A stretch of 16,809 nucleotides of DNA, taken from positions 1 to 16,809 of the forward strand of contig JABMPO010000040.1 in the NCBI GenBank assembly GCA_013203015.1, written 5' to 3'. Shown here one piece after another: positions 7,671 through 15,755 of this stretch. The translations under genes were made by a program, and so were the position numbers. Source of the DNA: Fidelibacterota bacterium. GTDB lineage: Bacteria; Fidelibacterota; Marinisomatia; Marinisomatales; TCS56. Below the pieces are notes generated by a model. That model was not told where the DNA came from, did no database searches, and worked only from the letters and a program-made list of their open reading frames with translations. Positions within the stretch are counted from its first letter, which is position 1; the number at the start of each line of letters is the position of its first letter.

Positions 7671-7802
7671 AATAATCTGTTTTCAGCTAATATTTAATTG
7701 ATGTCCGGGGCAAATGTACGATGTTCCCGGGTATTTCTGTTCATCCCATAGTAAATTAGCCGCTAAATTTCAGGTTGTTAAACGTTTAGGAGGTTATCCA
7801 AC
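7671..7802. promoter_or_regulatory. Divergent intergenic region with AGGAGG ribosome-binding site and short dyad
   Basis: These 132 bp lie between the starts of the desulfurase-SelD fusion (leftward) and the reductive-dehalogenase-like gene (rightward) and should hold both promoters. AGGAGG at 7788-7793 ends 9 nt before the TTG at 7803 and decides that start. A dyad TTAGC-C-GCTAA (7756-7766), in AT-rich flanks, could be an operator for one or both genes. I see no clear sigma-70 hexamers. Confidence 0.5.
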
Positions 7803-8870
7803 TTGGCGCGTCCCAGAAATATCATGCAATTGCCCAGCGAACGTTTTGACGAACGGGATACCATGTTTGCTCGCATGGCCCGGTCGGCGGGAACTGAACC
7901 GTATGACGATTATTACCAATTGCGGTCCGAACTACAGGATGTTGATGACCGTTTGCGCATGATGCCTAAATTAATGAGCGAAGAAGGTTTATATTTTGAT
8001 CGAGAATTATCAACTGCTGCCTGGAAATACTTTGACGATATAGACGATATTTCCGTTGATCGGGAAACGGTTTGCGACTGGTCCAATCGTTTGCAAAAAG
8101 CGTCCAACAAGACCAACCTGATCAAAAAACTGGCCCGGCAGTTGGGAGCGATAGCAGTAGGTTGTACGGGGCTGGATCAGGAATTTGTATATACCCATAA
8201 AGGACGCCTTGATGCGAATTACGGTCAACAGATTGAATTGTCCCATCCCCAGGTAATTGTATTTTTGGTGGAAATGGACTTTCAGCGAATGCAAAAGGCG
8301 CCCAAAGCTGATACACTTCTGGAATCCGCTCGGCAATACTATTTTTCAGCGGTGATAGCACAGACAATTGCCGCAGTCCTGAAGCAAGCCGGCTATTCTG
8401 CCAAAGCCCAATTTGATGCTCATTATGATTTGATTTTACCACCCCTGGCAATCAAAGCGGGACTGGGTGAATTGGGTCGTAATAATATCCTGATAGCCGA
8501 AAAATATGGCAGTCGCGTTCGTATTGGCGCTGTTACCACTGATCTGCAACTCCAGTCGAATCAGTCCGTTGCTGTCGGCGCTCAACAATTTTGTGAAATC
8601 TGCCGGAAATGTGCCCAACTATGCCCGCCCAAAGCACTGTCAATGGCTGAAAAAGAATCCATCCGTGGAGTTCAAAAATGGCCAACGAAAGTTGAGAAAT
8701 GTTATACCTACTGGCGCCGGGTTGGCACCGATTGTGGCCTGTGCATGTCGGTCTGTCCATTTTCGCATAAGAACAACTGGTTTCATAATATAGTGCGATT
8801 ATTCATAAAATATTTCCCGACTGTGCACCGTCCCGCTTTATGGCTGGATCATCTGATCTATGGTCGTTGA
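7803..8870 (+). CDS. Cytosolic reductive-dehalogenase-superfamily protein (corrinoid / two [4Fe-4S])
   Basis: This 355-residue protein has a TTG start backed by AGGAGG at 7788-7793; the alternative ATG (residue 8) has weaker support. AGLGELGRNN (219-228) with SRVRIGAVTTDL (237-248) is the segment typical of RdhA enzymes in the corrinoid-binding half. Two ferredoxin-type motifs follow: C264-x2-C267-x2-C270-x3-C274-P and C300-x10-C311-x2-C314-x3-C318-P, with WRRVGTDCGLCMSVCPFS typical of reductive dehalogenases. The N-terminus (RFDERDTMFARM, VDDRLRMMP) also fits RdhA-like proteins. There is no TAT signal and no membrane segment, so it is not a respiratory enzyme. QueG is a relative with the same cofactors, but the C-terminal HEAT-like part of QueG is missing here. 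Family members pair a corrinoid with Fe-S clusters to reduce C-halogen bonds or related substrates; the actual substrate is unknown. It lies divergent from the desulfurase-SelD fusion. Confidence 0.82.
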   Translation: MARPRNIMQLPSERFDERDTMFARMARSAGTEPYDDYYQLRSELQDVDDRLRMMPKLMSEEGLYFDRELSTAAWKYFDDIDDISVDRETVCDWSNRLQKASNKTNLIKKLARQLGAIAVGCTGLDQEFVYTHKGRLDANYGQQIELSHPQVIVFLVEMDFQRMQKAPKADTLLESARQYYFSAVIAQTIAAVLKQAGYSAKAQFDAHYDLILPPLAIKAGLGELGRNNILIAEKYGSRVRIGAVTTDLQLQSNQSVAVGAQQFCEICRKCAQLCPPKALSMAEKESIRGVQKWPTKVEKCYTYWRRVGTDCGLCMSVCPFSHKNNWFHNIVRLFIKYFPTVHRPALWLDHLIYGR

Positions 8871-8910
8871 ATTTGTGAATGAAAATTCAACTCGGTTTAT
8901 CCGCCTTCAA

Positions 8911-8966
8911 AGAATACCCCGGGGATAAATGCGTTAAATATGATTGCTTCGGCGCGATGGTATTCT
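8911..8966. repeat. 8-bp inverted repeat with 40-bp interior, overlapping a second dyad
   Basis: AGAATACC (8911-8918) and GGTATTCT (8959-8966) are exact reverse complements. The left arm runs into CCCCGGGG, and an alternative pairing TTTATCC (8896-8902) with GGATAAA (8923-8929) competes with it. This could be a decayed palindromic repeat or a terminator-like fold after the gene ending at 8870. No T-run follows. Confidence 0.45.
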
Positions 8967-9025
8967 AGGGTAGTAGCGGATAACCGCGGCGTAGCTTTTT
9001 GAGCGAAGCCGGGTAATTGATAGAA

Positions 9026-9043
9026 CCACGGGTTTACCCGTGG
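9026..9043. repeat. Perfect 8-bp hairpin, REP-like
   Basis: CCACGGGT (9026-9033) and ACCCGTGG (9036-9043) are exact reverse complements with a TT loop. It lies in the middle of the gene-free stretch, next to a GC-rich imperfect dyad. The shape is that of a short dispersed extragenic palindrome. There is no U-tract after it on either strand. Confidence 0.6.
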
Positions 9044-9223
9044 GGATCCATTGTGTGTGTTCTAGATCACTCCTCGGCAGGATTGGCATACAGCAGTAAA
9101 AACAATTTCATTTTAAGAAATTCTGCTGAATAAATTGGTCTTGCAATATTAATCTCTTTGCCATGATTAGCGCAAATATCCAGTATTTTACAACTTTAAG
9201 TAAGATTCATAGCCGGTTTTGAT

Positions 9224-11803
9224 ATGCGGAAATTTCACCGAAAACGAAATATTTTTTACCCAGTAATATTGTTTTTATTGGTGATGACTGGATTTTATTA
9301 TATATCCCGCCTGCTATACAACGATGATTACAAGGAAATTCACTACCAAACCCATCTCGCAGCCGACCAGGTAGCAATTCGCCTGGAGGAGGGTATTAAC
9401 AGTCATCTGGCAATTGTGCGTTATCTACAACAGGAATGGAATAATGGTTACATCAATACCAGGTCAACTTTTACGCAGCGAGTTGAAACTATCTTGGGTC
9501 AATTTGGTGGCTTCCAGGCAATTAATTATATCGATTCCGTGGGAATTATTCAATGGGTTGTACCGCAATTGGAAAATCAGGCTGCTCTGGGGCGTGATCT
9601 ACATGACCATCCTTCAGCGGCTGAAACATTTATTACCGTGGAAAAAACCAGGCAGTCGATTGCAACACCGCCGGTGACACTCTGGCAGGGAGGAGTTGGT
9701 ATTGCAACCTATTTCCCACTGGAAAAGAACAATCAACCGGACGGATATCTTAACGGTGTTTTTAAAATTGAGCATTTTATTAATTACAGCCTGGGACAGA
9801 TTCTAAAAGAAAAATTTTATGTTACTATTCGAGATGAAGCAAATATTTTTTATTCAACTCTGGAGAAAACAGACTTTGAAAAACTGATCCGCTGCGATGA
9901 TCAAATTATTGCAGTGATGGATCGGGAATGGACATTGGTACTGGCGGCACATCCATTATGGTTTATATCAATTGACCGACCCAAATACTTGATAGTATTG
10001 ATAATCGGATTCTTCGTAGCTATTTCAATTGGCTGGTTTACCCGAGTATTAATGCTGAGAAGATCGGAACTGCACTTCAATATCAAAATGCTGAAGGAAT
10101 CGCAGAAAAATTTGCAGTCAAAAACCGATCAACAGGATAGGTTGCTTGAGATAGCACGGCAGTTGACAGCAAATCTTGAACTTAAATCGGTTCTCAAACA
10201 GATCGGCGTCAAGGCCAACGATCTGCTGCAATCCTATAGTTGTGTGATCTATCTTGTTAATGAAGAAGATCAGATTCTGGAACCGGTAGTGGCAGTCGAT
10301 CCGGAATATGAGAAAGAAATTCTGGCTACAAAAATTGAGATAGCCGGTAGTTATTCCGGAAAGGCATTACGGGCTAAATCCTGTTTGATTTTTAATTCGG
10401 TTAAAGGTGGGGGGGGTGGCTACCAGATTCCAGGCACCAGAGTTGAGGAGAATGAACGGATAGTGGTAGCGCCATTTATTGTTGATGATGAAGCGATTGG
10501 AGTCATGTGCCTTAATCGAATGGGTAAACCCTTTAATGAGGATGATCAACGCCTGGTAGAGACTTTTGCTATTTATGCTTCGACTGTAATTCAAAATGCT
10601 CAGACTTATGATCATTTGTTGCAGGAGATTAAAGAGAGAACTGATGTACAGAACCAGTTAAAACAGGCTCAGAAGATGGAAGCCATCGGTCAATTGGCAG
10701 GTGGGGTCGCTCATGATTTCAACAACAAACTGGGTGGGATTATGGGCTACGCCGAGCTGGCGCTCTACGATGTTGAGAACCAGGAACTGGTGGCAAATAA
10801 TCTGAAGAATATCATTGATCGCTGCGAAAAAGCAGCCCTTTTGGTGCAGCAATTATTGGCTTTCAGCCGCCAGCAGGTTTTAAATCCTAAAACAATTAAT
10901 CTAAACAAGGTTGCATTCAATTCCGTTAATTTGCTTGAAAACGTGATTGGTGAGAACATTATTTTAGATGTAAAGCTCGAACCGGACTTGAAAACGATAA
11001 TCGCCGATCTTACTGCTTTGGATCAGATCATTCTGAACCTGTGTATCAATGCCCGTGATGCCATGCCTAATGGTGGCCAATTGACTATCCGCACCGAAAA
11101 CGTTGAGCTAAACCAGGATTATCTAAACGACCAGATCGATTTATTCCCCGGCGATTATGTTAGCTTAGTGATTTCAGATACCGGGACAGGAATAGATCCG
11201 GATATTCAAGCCCGGATATTTGATCCATTTTTTTCTACCAAGGATATTGATGAGGGCACCGGACTGGGATTATCAATGGTATTTGGTTTGGTCAAACAAC
11301 ACAAGGGCTACATCGAATGTAAAAGTAATGTTGGTATTGGCACGTCTTTTTCGATTTATTTCCCGGTTGGAAAATCTGATGTTGCAGCTAAAATTAAAAC
11401 CGAAGGAAAATCACTGGTTACAAATATTCAAGGCGGAGGCGAGACAATCTTACTGGTCGAAGATGATAAAAATCTGCTGGACATTGTCAGTACCACCCTG
11501 TCAATAATCGGCTATCAGGTTCTGATAGCTGAAAATGGTCATATGGGATTAAGTATTTACAGTGAGAAGAATTCCTTAATCGACTTGATAATTTCTGATG
11601 TTGTAATGCCTGGAATGAGTGGGATGGGATTGTATAATGATATAATTTCCCGGAATCCGCAGCAGAAATTTTTATTTATCACGGGCTATGGTCCGGAGTC
11701 GATACTGGTTAAACAATCAAGTGAATCGGGGATTGAAATATTGCAAAAACCTTTTCGCAAAAATGATTTGGCTGTCAAAGTGCGCGAGATATTGAAAAAA
11801 TAG
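9224..11803 (+). CDS. Membrane-bound hybrid sensor histidine kinase (periplasmic sensor, GAF, HisKA, HATPase, REC)
   Basis: The 859 residues read, in order: basic N-terminus and first membrane helix (about 10-30); a periplasmic sensor of about 220 residues that looks CHASE/Cache-like (GIIQWVVPQLENQAALGRD at 107-125); a second membrane helix (about 254-272); a coiled coil (280-310); a GAF domain (about 310-460); HisKA with phospho-acceptor H497 in GGVAHDFNNKLGG; HATPase_c with N605/N609, DTGTGI 652-657, FDPFF 666-670 and GTGLGL 678-683; and a C-terminal receiver with E746-D747-D748, phospho-acceptor D792, T820 and K842. All catalytic residues are present. It should sense an external signal and a cytosolic ligand or redox state, then autophosphorylate and pass phosphate to its own REC. 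It has no output domain. No strong Shine-Dalgarno is seen before 9224. A second hybrid kinase gene follows after 54 bp. Confidence 0.93.
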   Translation: MRKFHRKRNIFYPVILFLLVMTGFYYISRLLYNDDYKEIHYQTHLAADQVAIRLEEGINSHLAIVRYLQQEWNNGYINTRSTFTQRVETILGQFGGFQAINYIDSVGIIQWVVPQLENQAALGRDLHDHPSAAETFITVEKTRQSIATPPVTLWQGGVGIATYFPLEKNNQPDGYLNGVFKIEHFINYSLGQILKEKFYVTIRDEANIFYSTLEKTDFEKLIRCDDQIIAVMDREWTLVLAAHPLWFISIDRPKYLIVLIIGFFVAISIGWFTRVLMLRRSELHFNIKMLKESQKNLQSKTDQQDRLLEIARQLTANLELKSVLKQIGVKANDLLQSYSCVIYLVNEEDQILEPVVAVDPEYEKEILATKIEIAGSYSGKALRAKSCLIFNSVKGGGGGYQIPGTRVEENERIVVAPFIVDDEAIGVMCLNRMGKPFNEDDQRLVETFAIYASTVIQNAQTYDHLLQEIKERTDVQNQLKQAQKMEAIGQLAGGVAHDFNNKLGGIMGYAELALYDVENQELVANNLKNIIDRCEKAALLVQQLLAFSRQQVLNPKTINLNKVAFNSVNLLENVIGENIILDVKLEPDLKTIIADLTALDQIILNLCINARDAMPNGGQLTIRTENVELNQDYLNDQIDLFPGDYVSLVISDTGTGIDPDIQARIFDPFFSTKDIDEGTGLGLSMVFGLVKQHKGYIECKSNVGIGTSFSIYFPVGKSDVAAKIKTEGKSLVTNIQGGGETILLVEDDKNLLDIVSTTLSIIGYQVLIAENGHMGLSIYSEKNSLIDLIISDVVMPGMSGMGLYNDIISRNPQQKFLFITGYGPESILVKQSSESGIEILQKPFRKNDLAVKVREILKK
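10409..10416 (+). repeat. G8 homopolymer inside the GAF-domain coding region
   Basis: Eight consecutive G residues encode part of the glycine run G395-G399 of the sensor kinase. Reading the other two frames downstream, losing one G reaches TAG and gaining one G reaches TGA, in both cases within about 60 bp. A single slippage event would therefore remove the kinase and receiver domains. Confidence 0.75.
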
Positions 11804-11857
11804 CATGATTTATCCGGAAAATATTAATATCAAACAAATTGAATCAGACTGGGAGCG

Positions 11858-14800
11858 ATGAGAACCGGTAACCGAAAATTGGGTTGGTTATTCTTACTGA
11901 CAGTATTAGTAGCTAGCCATAATATTGACCATTTCAATTTTGACCGATTGTCGATTGAGCAGGGTCTTTCGCAAAATTCAGTTTTCTGTATTTTTCAGGA
12001 TAGCCGCGGATTCTTGTGGTTCGGAACCGAAGATGGATTGAACCGGTATGATGGCAATCAATTTCAATCGTATTATCCCGTTATCGGTGATACCACCAGT
12101 TTAACGGCCAATACAATTTATGCTGTTTATGAGGATTCCCGGAATAATCTCTGGATAGCTACCTATGGTGGTGGTTTGAATAGATTTGATCGCGCCAACA
12201 ATAAATTTGTCAGCTATCGGCATGATCCAGGTAATCCGGTTAGTCTTTCGAGTGATTATATCTGGGAAATATTAGAGGACCCCCAGGGTAATTTATGGAT
12301 CGGAACTGATGGGGGCGGCCTGAATCGCTTTGATTATAAAGAAAATAGTTTTCATCAATTCCAGCACGACAGTCTCGACGCAGGATCGATCAGTGGCGAC
12401 CATATTTATGCCATGACGATTGATAAAAATGGTAATTTTTGGGTTGGTACGGCCAGTGGTTTGAATAAATATAATTATACCGATCAGAATTTTTCACAGC
12501 CATTTTATGATGATTTAAAACAGGCGGCATTAGGAGAAAATTTCCTGACCAGTCTGCTGGTTGATTCAGCCAATAATTTATGGATTGGTACTGAGGGTGA
12601 TGGGCTTGACAAATTGGACCTCAGTAGTGGCGCCATAAGCCATTTTGAAAAAACTTCAGGTAATTTGCATAGCTTGAGCAATGATAATATAACTGCCCTG
12701 TATGAAGATTTAGAAAATAATATTTGGATTGGAACCGAAGATGGTCTGAATCTTTTTAGTCGCGCGTCTAACAATTTTATCAGACTTAAGAATGATATTG
12801 CCAACAAAAATAGTCTGGCCGATAATGGCATCCTTTCAATTTTTGAAGATCAGTCCGGTATTCTATGGGTAGGAACTATCAATGGCGGAATTAGTCTTCT
12901 GAACCAAAAAATAAAACCATTTAATCATATTCGTAAAAGTCCATTTACCCCGGAAGCTTTAACCAGTAACCAGGTGTATTCGTTCTGTGAAGACAGCCAG
13001 GGGAATCTGTGGGTTGCAACAGTTAATGGTTTATCAAGATATGATTGCAAAACCGGTCTTACCGCACAATATTTTCATAGCAAAGAGCAGCCGGGCAGCC
13101 TGCTTGATAACAGTTGCTGGTCAATCATTGAAGATAGTAATAAAAATATCTGGGTTGGGACGGAAGAAGGCCTGGAGAAATACTTACCAGAAACAGATTC
13201 GTTCAAGCATTTTATCCCCGATCCTGACAATGAGTATTATGGTGGAATCAATGCCATCTATCATTTACTACAGGATACCCAGGGTGTTTTCTGGGTTGGT
13301 ACAAGTGAAGGATTACGGAGTTTTGACCCCCAATCCGGTATTTTTTCAGAGTTGGTGGATATCACCAATAGCCATACTTCGATCATCACTAATGTTTCCA
13401 TATCAGCCTTGTTTGAAGACAATGCAGGGTATCTGTGGGTTGGTGTCGAAGCCGAAGGCTTGTTTGTCATCAATCCGAAACGATCTGCCATAAGCTATTT
13501 CGAACCTGAAACCGATGGGCTGAATACTAAGGAAATATTGTCCATTTTTGAGGATCAGGCCGGTATTATCTGGATTGGTACTTTTGGCAGTGGACTGGTC
13601 CGGCATGACCGTAATAGTGGTGAATTCTACCATTATACAATCGCTGCTGGATTGCCAAATGATGTGGTTTATGGAATCATGGAAGATGATAGTAGATTTT
13701 TGTGGCTTAGTACCAATAAAGGATTGTCAAAATTTGATCCGCAAAAATCGGTGTTTAAGAATTATGATATGTTAGATGGACTCCAGAGTAACGAATTTAA
13801 TTCAGGCGCTATATATAAAAATCAGAGTGGTAAAATGTATTTTGGTGGCGTCAACGGTTATAATACTTTTTACCCGGATAGTATCAAAGACAACAGCTTT
13901 GTCCCCCCGGTTGTGCTGACTGATTTCCTGCTCTTCAATAAATCGGTTATACCGGGTCCAGACTCCCCATTGGAAAATACCATTTCCGAATCCAGAGAAC
14001 TTGAATTATATCACGATGATCATGTTTTCTCGCTGGAATATGCAGCACTTAATTATAATCTATCGTCTAAAAATCGCTATGCTTATATATTGGAAGGATT
14101 TGAGTCGGAATGGAATTATGTGGGGAACCGAAGAATGGCTACCTATACCAGTATTCCACCCGGTAAATACACTTTTCGGGTTCGTGGCAGCAATAATGAC
14201 GGACTCTGGAATGAAATAGGTACTGCAGTTGAGATTACGGTACATCCGGCTTACTGGCAGACCGGTTGGTTCAAATTTGTGATATTGGTAATTACTCTTG
14301 CTACTGCTTTCGGTTTGCATAAATACCGTACGGGAATTATCGAATATCGCTCGCGAGAATTGAAGAAATCTAATTTAGCATTAACTCGCGAAATTAAAGA
14401 ACGTAAAAAAGCGGAACGGGAACGAAAGCTGGCATTGCAGAAAGCAGAGCAATCCGCAGAAGTTAAAACTCTGTTTATTGCTAACATGTCCCATGAAATT
14501 AGAACTCCGTTGAACAGTATACTCGGCTTTAGTGATTTGCTGGAAAACCGGATGTATGAAAAAGCCGATGATGAGGAAAAAAACCATTTTGATGCTATTA
14601 GGCGTGGCGGAGAAAGGCTGCTGAAAACCGTTCATTCAATACTGGATATCAGTCAGATTGAAGCGGGTGACTATATGATTCGTCCCGAACAATTTGAGCT
14701 GGTTAAAGAAATAAAATCCTTAATTACTGATTTTCACCCAATAGCTCAAGAAAAAGATCTGAGCCTGTCGTTTAGAACGGAGTTTTCCGAATTATATGTC

Positions 14801-15598
14801 AAGTTAGATAAATACTGTCTTACTAAGGCAATAAATAATCTGATTGAAAATGCAATTAAATATACTCCTAAAGGGTCTGTTAAGGTCAGTCTTGAAAAAT
14901 CTGGGAATTACATTGATATTAAAATTGTAGATACCGGGATTGGTATTGCCGAGGATTTTCATATGCTACTATTTGAGCCGTTTTCACAGGAGAGTACGGG
15001 TTTCACTAAAGAATTTCAAGGGCTAGGACTTGGTCTATCGCTGACTAAAAAATTCTGTGAATTATGTGGTGGTAAGATCAGCCTGGCAAGTAAAAAAGGT
15101 CAGGGATCGACTTTTACTGTTTCAATTCCTTTTCCGGATGACAATGAAGTAATTATACCGAAGGATAAAAAAGTCTTACACCCGATAATTACCAGAAATT
15201 TTGATGACATTAATTCTTTACATAAAATAATGATTCTGGTGGTAGAAGATGATGCAATCAATCAAAGACTTATCAAGCACTATCTTAAGGACCAATTTCA
15301 TCTGAAATTTGCCGATACGGTTGAATCAGGGAAAAAGCAACTCACCAACAACATTATTGATTTGGTACTGTTGGATATTTCTTTAAGAGGCGCTGAAGAT
15401 GGATTGAACCTGGCTCGTTTTTTGCGTTCAACAAAATACTTGAACCACATTCCGATTCTGGCAATTACAGCCCACGCTTTCAACAGCGACCGGGCTAATG
15501 CTATGGCCGCTGGTTGTAATGGATTTTTAACTAAGCCATTTAAACAAGCTAACCTGATTGACAAGATTAACGAAATTTTAAAAAGAACAATTAGCTAG
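11858..15598 (+). CDS. Reg_prop / Y_Y_Y hybrid histidine kinase (HTCS-like, without AraC output domain)
   Basis: This 1246-residue protein begins with a signal-like hydrophobic segment (about 8-20). It is followed by a long periplasmic region of 14 Reg_prop propeller blades, recognisable by a repeated (N/I/F)-(L/I/F)-W-(I/V/F)-G-T-x-x-G-L-x-x-(Y/F)-D core, enough for two seven-bladed propellers. A Y_Y_Y domain follows (about 718-790), then a membrane helix (about 803-820), a coiled coil, HisKA with H879 in NMSHEIRTPLNS, HATPase_c with N994/N998 and DTGIGI from D1025, and a receiver with E1130-D1131-D1132, D1173, T1204 and K1226. The protein stops about 20 residues after the last receiver motif. 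Classical HTCS regulators of Bacteroidota carry an AraC-type helix-turn-helix there; this one does not. GGGAG lies only 2 nt from the ATG, a poor spacing, but no better start is seen. Confidence 0.94.
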   Translation: MRTGNRKLGWLFLLTVLVASHNIDHFNFDRLSIEQGLSQNSVFCIFQDSRGFLWFGTEDGLNRYDGNQFQSYYPVIGDTTSLTANTIYAVYEDSRNNLWIATYGGGLNRFDRANNKFVSYRHDPGNPVSLSSDYIWEILEDPQGNLWIGTDGGGLNRFDYKENSFHQFQHDSLDAGSISGDHIYAMTIDKNGNFWVGTASGLNKYNYTDQNFSQPFYDDLKQAALGENFLTSLLVDSANNLWIGTEGDGLDKLDLSSGAISHFEKTSGNLHSLSNDNITALYEDLENNIWIGTEDGLNLFSRASNNFIRLKNDIANKNSLADNGILSIFEDQSGILWVGTINGGISLLNQKIKPFNHIRKSPFTPEALTSNQVYSFCEDSQGNLWVATVNGLSRYDCKTGLTAQYFHSKEQPGSLLDNSCWSIIEDSNKNIWVGTEEGLEKYLPETDSFKHFIPDPDNEYYGGINAIYHLLQDTQGVFWVGTSEGLRSFDPQSGIFSELVDITNSHTSIITNVSISALFEDNAGYLWVGVEAEGLFVINPKRSAISYFEPETDGLNTKEILSIFEDQAGIIWIGTFGSGLVRHDRNSGEFYHYTIAAGLPNDVVYGIMEDDSRFLWLSTNKGLSKFDPQKSVFKNYDMLDGLQSNEFNSGAIYKNQSGKMYFGGVNGYNTFYPDSIKDNSFVPPVVLTDFLLFNKSVIPGPDSPLENTISESRELELYHDDHVFSLEYAALNYNLSSKNRYAYILEGFESEWNYVGNRRMATYTSIPPGKYTFRVRGSNNDGLWNEIGTAVEITVHPAYWQTGWFKFVILVITLATAFGLHKYRTGIIEYRSRELKKSNLALTREIKERKKAERERKLALQKAEQSAEVKTLFIANMSHEIRTPLNSILGFSDLLENRMYEKADDEEKNHFDAIRRGGERLLKTVHSILDISQIEAGDYMIRPEQFELVKEIKSLITDFHPIAQEKDLSLSFRTEFSELYVKLDKYCLTKAINNLIENAIKYTPKGSVKVSLEKSGNYIDIKIVDTGIGIAEDFHMLLFEPFSQESTGFTKEFQGLGLGLSLTKKFCELCGGKISLASKKGQGSTFTVSIPFPDDNEVIIPKDKKVLHPIITRNFDDINSLHKIMILVVEDDAINQRLIKHYLKDQFHLKFADTVESGKKQLTNNIIDLVLLDISLRGAEDGLNLARFLRSTKYLNHIPILAITAHAFNSDRANAMAAGCNGFLTKPFKQANLIDKINEILKRTIS

Positions 15599-15635
15599 AT
15601 TATCTTCTCAGGTTTTCCTGATTAGTCCGTTTCTG

Positions 15636-15694
15636 TACACTGTGTCCGATAATGGACACTTTTCATAAGTACAACACTTTTATAATACACTGTA
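15636..15694 (+). promoter_or_regulatory. Candidate upstream activator sites: TGTCC/GGACA dyad and two TACACTGT copies
   Basis: GTGTCC (15642-15647) and GGACAC (15654-15659) form a dyad with a 6-nt centre. The 8-mer TACACTGT occurs at 15636-15643 and 15686-15693, exactly 50 bp apart (about five helical turns). Each copy lies in its own small palindrome: ACAC-T-GTGT (15637-15645) and TACA-C-TGTA (15686-15694). The dyad centre is about 63 bp upstream of the candidate -24 box, within the range where sigma-54 activators bind. Function is inferred from position and symmetry. Confidence 0.5.
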
Positions 15695-15712
15695 AATAAA
15701 CTATATAGCTAT

Positions 15713-15728
15713 TGGCACGACAATTGAC
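15713..15728 (+). promoter_or_regulatory. Candidate sigma-54 (-24/-12) promoter
   Basis: TGGCACGACAATTGAC matches the consensus TGGCACG-N4-TTGC at every fixed position except the last (GA instead of GC), with the correct spacing. Transcription would begin near 15738, about 18 bp before the GTG start codon. It is the only such match I noticed in the window and sits directly in front of the HlyD gene. Confidence 0.6.
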
Positions 15729-15755
15729 CTATATAAAGCGAAACAGGAAAACATA

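Larger units (their letters stand above)
8871..9223. other. 353-bp gene-free stretch rich in inverted repeats
   Basis: No coding frame is supported here. From left to right it holds TTTATCC/GGATAAA (8896-8902, 8923-8929), a CCCCGGGG core (8917-8924), AGAATACC/GGTATTCT (8911-8918, 8959-8966), an imperfect GC-rich dyad around 8986-9010, and a hairpin at 9026-9043. The 6-mer TTCTAG occurs at 8963-8968 and again at 9060-9065, bracketing the last two. The right part (about 9070-9223) is AT-rich and must contain the promoter of the kinase gene, but I see no convincing boxes. Confidence 0.6.

Noticed and set aside
7803..8870. Assignment as epoxyqueuosine reductase QueG
   Set aside because: Shared cofactors explain the similarity. 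The C-terminal HEAT-like region is missing and the VGTDCGLCMSVCPFS and AGLGELGR segments match RdhA better. It is kept as an alternative only.
9141..9169. TTGCAA with 17-nt spacing to TGATTA as a sigma-70 promoter for the first kinase
   Set aside because: The -10 match is too poor to support a call.
12987..13493. 168-codon open frame inside the propeller region
   Set aside because: It overlaps the Reg_prop gene in another frame on the same strand; its regularity comes from the coding repeats of the true frame.
11858..13900. Tandem DNA repeat or CRISPR-like periodicity
   Set aside because: The periodicity is at protein level (Reg_prop blades). The DNA copies are diverged and continuous in frame, with no conserved direct repeats and spacers.
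15608..15621. TCAGG-TTTT-CCTGA hairpin after the second kinase as a terminator
   Set aside because: The stem is only 5 bp and no T-run follows.
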